Origin: Methylovirgula sp.
GTDB lineage: Bacteria > Pseudomonadota > Alphaproteobacteria > Rhizobiales > Beijerinckiaceae
Direction of reading: 5' to 3'
DNA: 7,197 nucleotides
NCBI GenBank assembly: GCA_030044485.1
Contig: JASHVQ010000253.1
Coordinates: 1 to 7,197 of the forward strand
This document shows, one piece after another, positions 6,259-7,197 of this stretch. Position numbers and translations under genes: made by a program. Numbering within the stretch: position 1 is the stretch's first letter; each line of letters begins with the position of its first letter. The notes below the pieces were generated by a model. That model was not told where the DNA came from, searched no databases, and was given only the letters and a program-made list of their open reading frames with translations.

Positions 6259-6290
6259 TCTCGCGATTCCTCCCAAATTGCGTCGCGAGA
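6259..6290 (-). promoter_or_regulatory. 32-bp dyad enclosing a GGGAGGA sequence in the ihfA leader region
   Basis: TCTCGCGA (6259-6266) and TCGCGAGA (6283-6290) are perfect 8-bp inverted arms with a 16-base centre. On the minus strand the centre contains TTTGGGAGGAA, which resembles a very strong ribosome binding site, yet no ATG or GTG follows at a usable distance. It lies about 100 bases upstream of the ihfA start codon. It may be an operator or an RNA stem-loop displaying the purine-rich loop. Confidence 0.35.
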
Positions 6291-6321
6291 ACAACGCGAT
6301 TGCCGCAAACATTGGTACAAA

Positions 6322-6350
6322 ACAAGCGCTAAGGCAATAGATGTCAGCCC
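6322..6350 (-). promoter_or_regulatory. Weak candidate ihfA promoter
   Basis: On the minus strand CTGACA, a 5-of-6 match to the -35 hexamer, is followed after 17 bases by TGTTTT, only a 3-of-6 match to the -10. It would give a leader of about 155 bases for ihfA. The region between fabH and ihfA (6162-6424) otherwise holds the dyads listed and no gene I can support. Confidence 0.2.
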
Positions 6351-6396
6351 CTGCTTTTCATAGTCCTGACGAAAAACTGCCGCATTTCGATTAATC

Positions 6397-6419
6397 GCGC
6401 GCCCCTGTTGCATGCGCGC
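6397..6419 (-). terminator. Possible weak terminator after fabH
   Basis: Two copies of GCGCGC (6397-6402 and 6414-6419) can pair around an 11-base loop, 5 bases after the fabH stop codon. The minus strand continues GATTAAT without a T-run. The loop is large and the call is weak. Confidence 0.25.
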
Positions 6420-6424
6420 CGCAG

Positions 6425-7197
6425 CTACCAGCGGATGAGAGCCGCTCCCCAGGTAAATCCGCCGCCCATCGCTTCGATCATCACCAGATCCCCTTTTTTG
6501 ATCCGTCCGTCGTCGCGGGCGAGGCTCAAGGCGAGCGGGATGGAGGCGGCGGTCGTATTGCCGTGCAGATCGACGGTTTTGACGACTTTTCGCCGATCGA
6601 TGCCGAGTTTTTCGGCGGAGGCATCGATGATCCGGCTGTTGGCCTGATGCGGAACGAACCAGTCGAGCTCCTGCGGACTTGTCCCCGTGGCGGCAAAGGC
6701 CGATTCCACGACATCGCTGATCATAGTCACCGCCAAGCGGAACACCTCGCGCCCCTGCATGCGCACGTAACCGCTCGTCCCGGTCGAGGACGGCCCGCCA
6801 TCCGTGTAGAGCTTGTCGCCATGGCGCCCGTCGGCGCGCAAATGGGTGGTAAGAATGCCGCGGTCGGCCTTCGTCCCGCTCCCCTGCTGCGCTTCAAGCA
6901 CCACGGCGCCGGCCCCGTCGCCAAAGAGAACGCAGGTTGCGCGGTCTCGCCAATCGAGAATTCGCGACAGGGTGTCGGCGCCGACGACCAGCGCTCTTTT
7001 GTGCGATCCGGAAGTCAGAAACTTATCGGCTGTCGCCAGTGCGAAGACGAAGCCGGAACAGACGGCTTGCAGATCGAAGGCAACGCCGCCCTTCATGCCG
7101 AGCTCGGCCTGAACTTGCGTGGCGACGGCCGGAAACGTGAAGTCGGGAGTCGTGGTGGCGACGATGAGAAGGTCGATGTCGCCGGCGCCGAGCCCGG
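6425..7197 (-). CDS. fabH: 3-oxoacyl-ACP synthase III (KAS III), partial, 5' end off window
   Basis: FabH condenses acetyl-CoA with malonyl-ACP to start type II fatty-acid synthesis in the cytoplasm. The frame continues to the right edge, giving 256 codons plus the stop; compared with about 320 residues for the family, roughly the first 65-70 are missing. Counting from the first complete codon in the window, the catalytic triad is C46 (in AVCSG), H183 (in VPHQAN) and N213 (in LHGNTTAAS); the Cys-His and His-Asn spacings of 137 and 30 agree with E. coli FabH (132 and 30). [16 protein letters not shown] at 7-22 and the C-terminal [13 protein letters not shown] are typical. An internal ATG at 7096 is not the start, since conserved sequence precedes it. 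plsX usually lies upstream of fabH in alphaproteobacteria, which would place it just outside the window. Confidence 0.97.
   Translation of the reverse strand, partial: GLGAGDIDLLIVATTTPDFTFPAVATQVQAELGMKGGVAFDLQAVCSGFVFALATADKFLTSGSHKRALVVGADTLSRILDWRDRATCVLFGDGAGAVVLEAQQGSGTKADRGILTTHLRADGRHGDKLYTDGGPSSTGTSGYVRMQGREVFRLAVTMISDVVESAFAATGTSPQELDWFVPHQANSRIIDASAEKLGIDRRKVVKTVDLHGNTTAASIPLALSLARDDGRIKKGDLVMIEAMGGGFTWGAALIRW

Noticed and set aside
6180..6413. 77-codon minus-strand open frame between fabH and ihfA
   Set aside because: No ribosome site, no recognisable domain and atypical composition; the region looks regulatory.

Overview
The window (about 7.2 kb, GC-rich) looks like chromosome of an alphaproteobacterium, most probably order Hyphomicrobiales (Rhizobiales); a Beijerinckiaceae/Methylocystaceae-like host is a guess from gene style only. 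The support is the order fabH - ihfA - MerR-type regulator - tRNA-Pro on one strand, a conserved alphaproteobacterial neighbourhood, together with the protein sequences and the strong G/C third-position bias.

Layout from left to right: (1) 1-524, minus strand, the 5' part of a GH25 lysozyme-like lipoprotein gene that runs off the left edge; (2) 697-2667, minus, complete thrS (threonyl-tRNA synthetase), with a strong terminator-like hairpin after it and a small hairpin just before its ribosome binding site; (3) 2729-2938, minus, a 69-residue molybdate-binding Mop protein; (4) a 247-bp divergent regulatory region containing a perfect 20-bp tandem duplication; (5) 3186-4340, plus, an oxalate decarboxylase (OxdC) bicupin; (6) 4428-4883, minus, a VOC/glyoxalase-superfamily protein convergent with oxdC; (7) tRNA-Pro(GGG) with its own recognisable promoter; (8) 5120-5599, minus, a MerR-family regulator; (9) 5769-6161, minus, ihfA; (10) 6425-7197, minus, fabH, cut by the right edge.

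The window mixes core functions (fatty-acid initiation, nucleoid protein, tRNA and its charging) with a likely accessory segment between tRNA-Pro and thrS (VOC protein, oxdC, mop). OxdC turns oxalate into formate and CO2. Many formate dehydrogenases need molybdenum, so the divergent pairing of oxdC with mop suggests, by inference only, a link between oxalate use and molybdate supply.

The most interesting non-coding signals are a hairpin upstream of thrS whose apical sequence UUGGUA resembles the anticodon loop of tRNA-Thr(GGU), a candidate ThrRS autoregulatory operator; a near-consensus CtrA box containing a GANTC methylation site over the -35 of a candidate lysozyme promoter; the 20-bp tandem repeat between mop and oxdC; and dyads upstream of the MerR-type gene and in the ihfA leader. 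No CRISPR, insertion sequence or clear defence system was seen.
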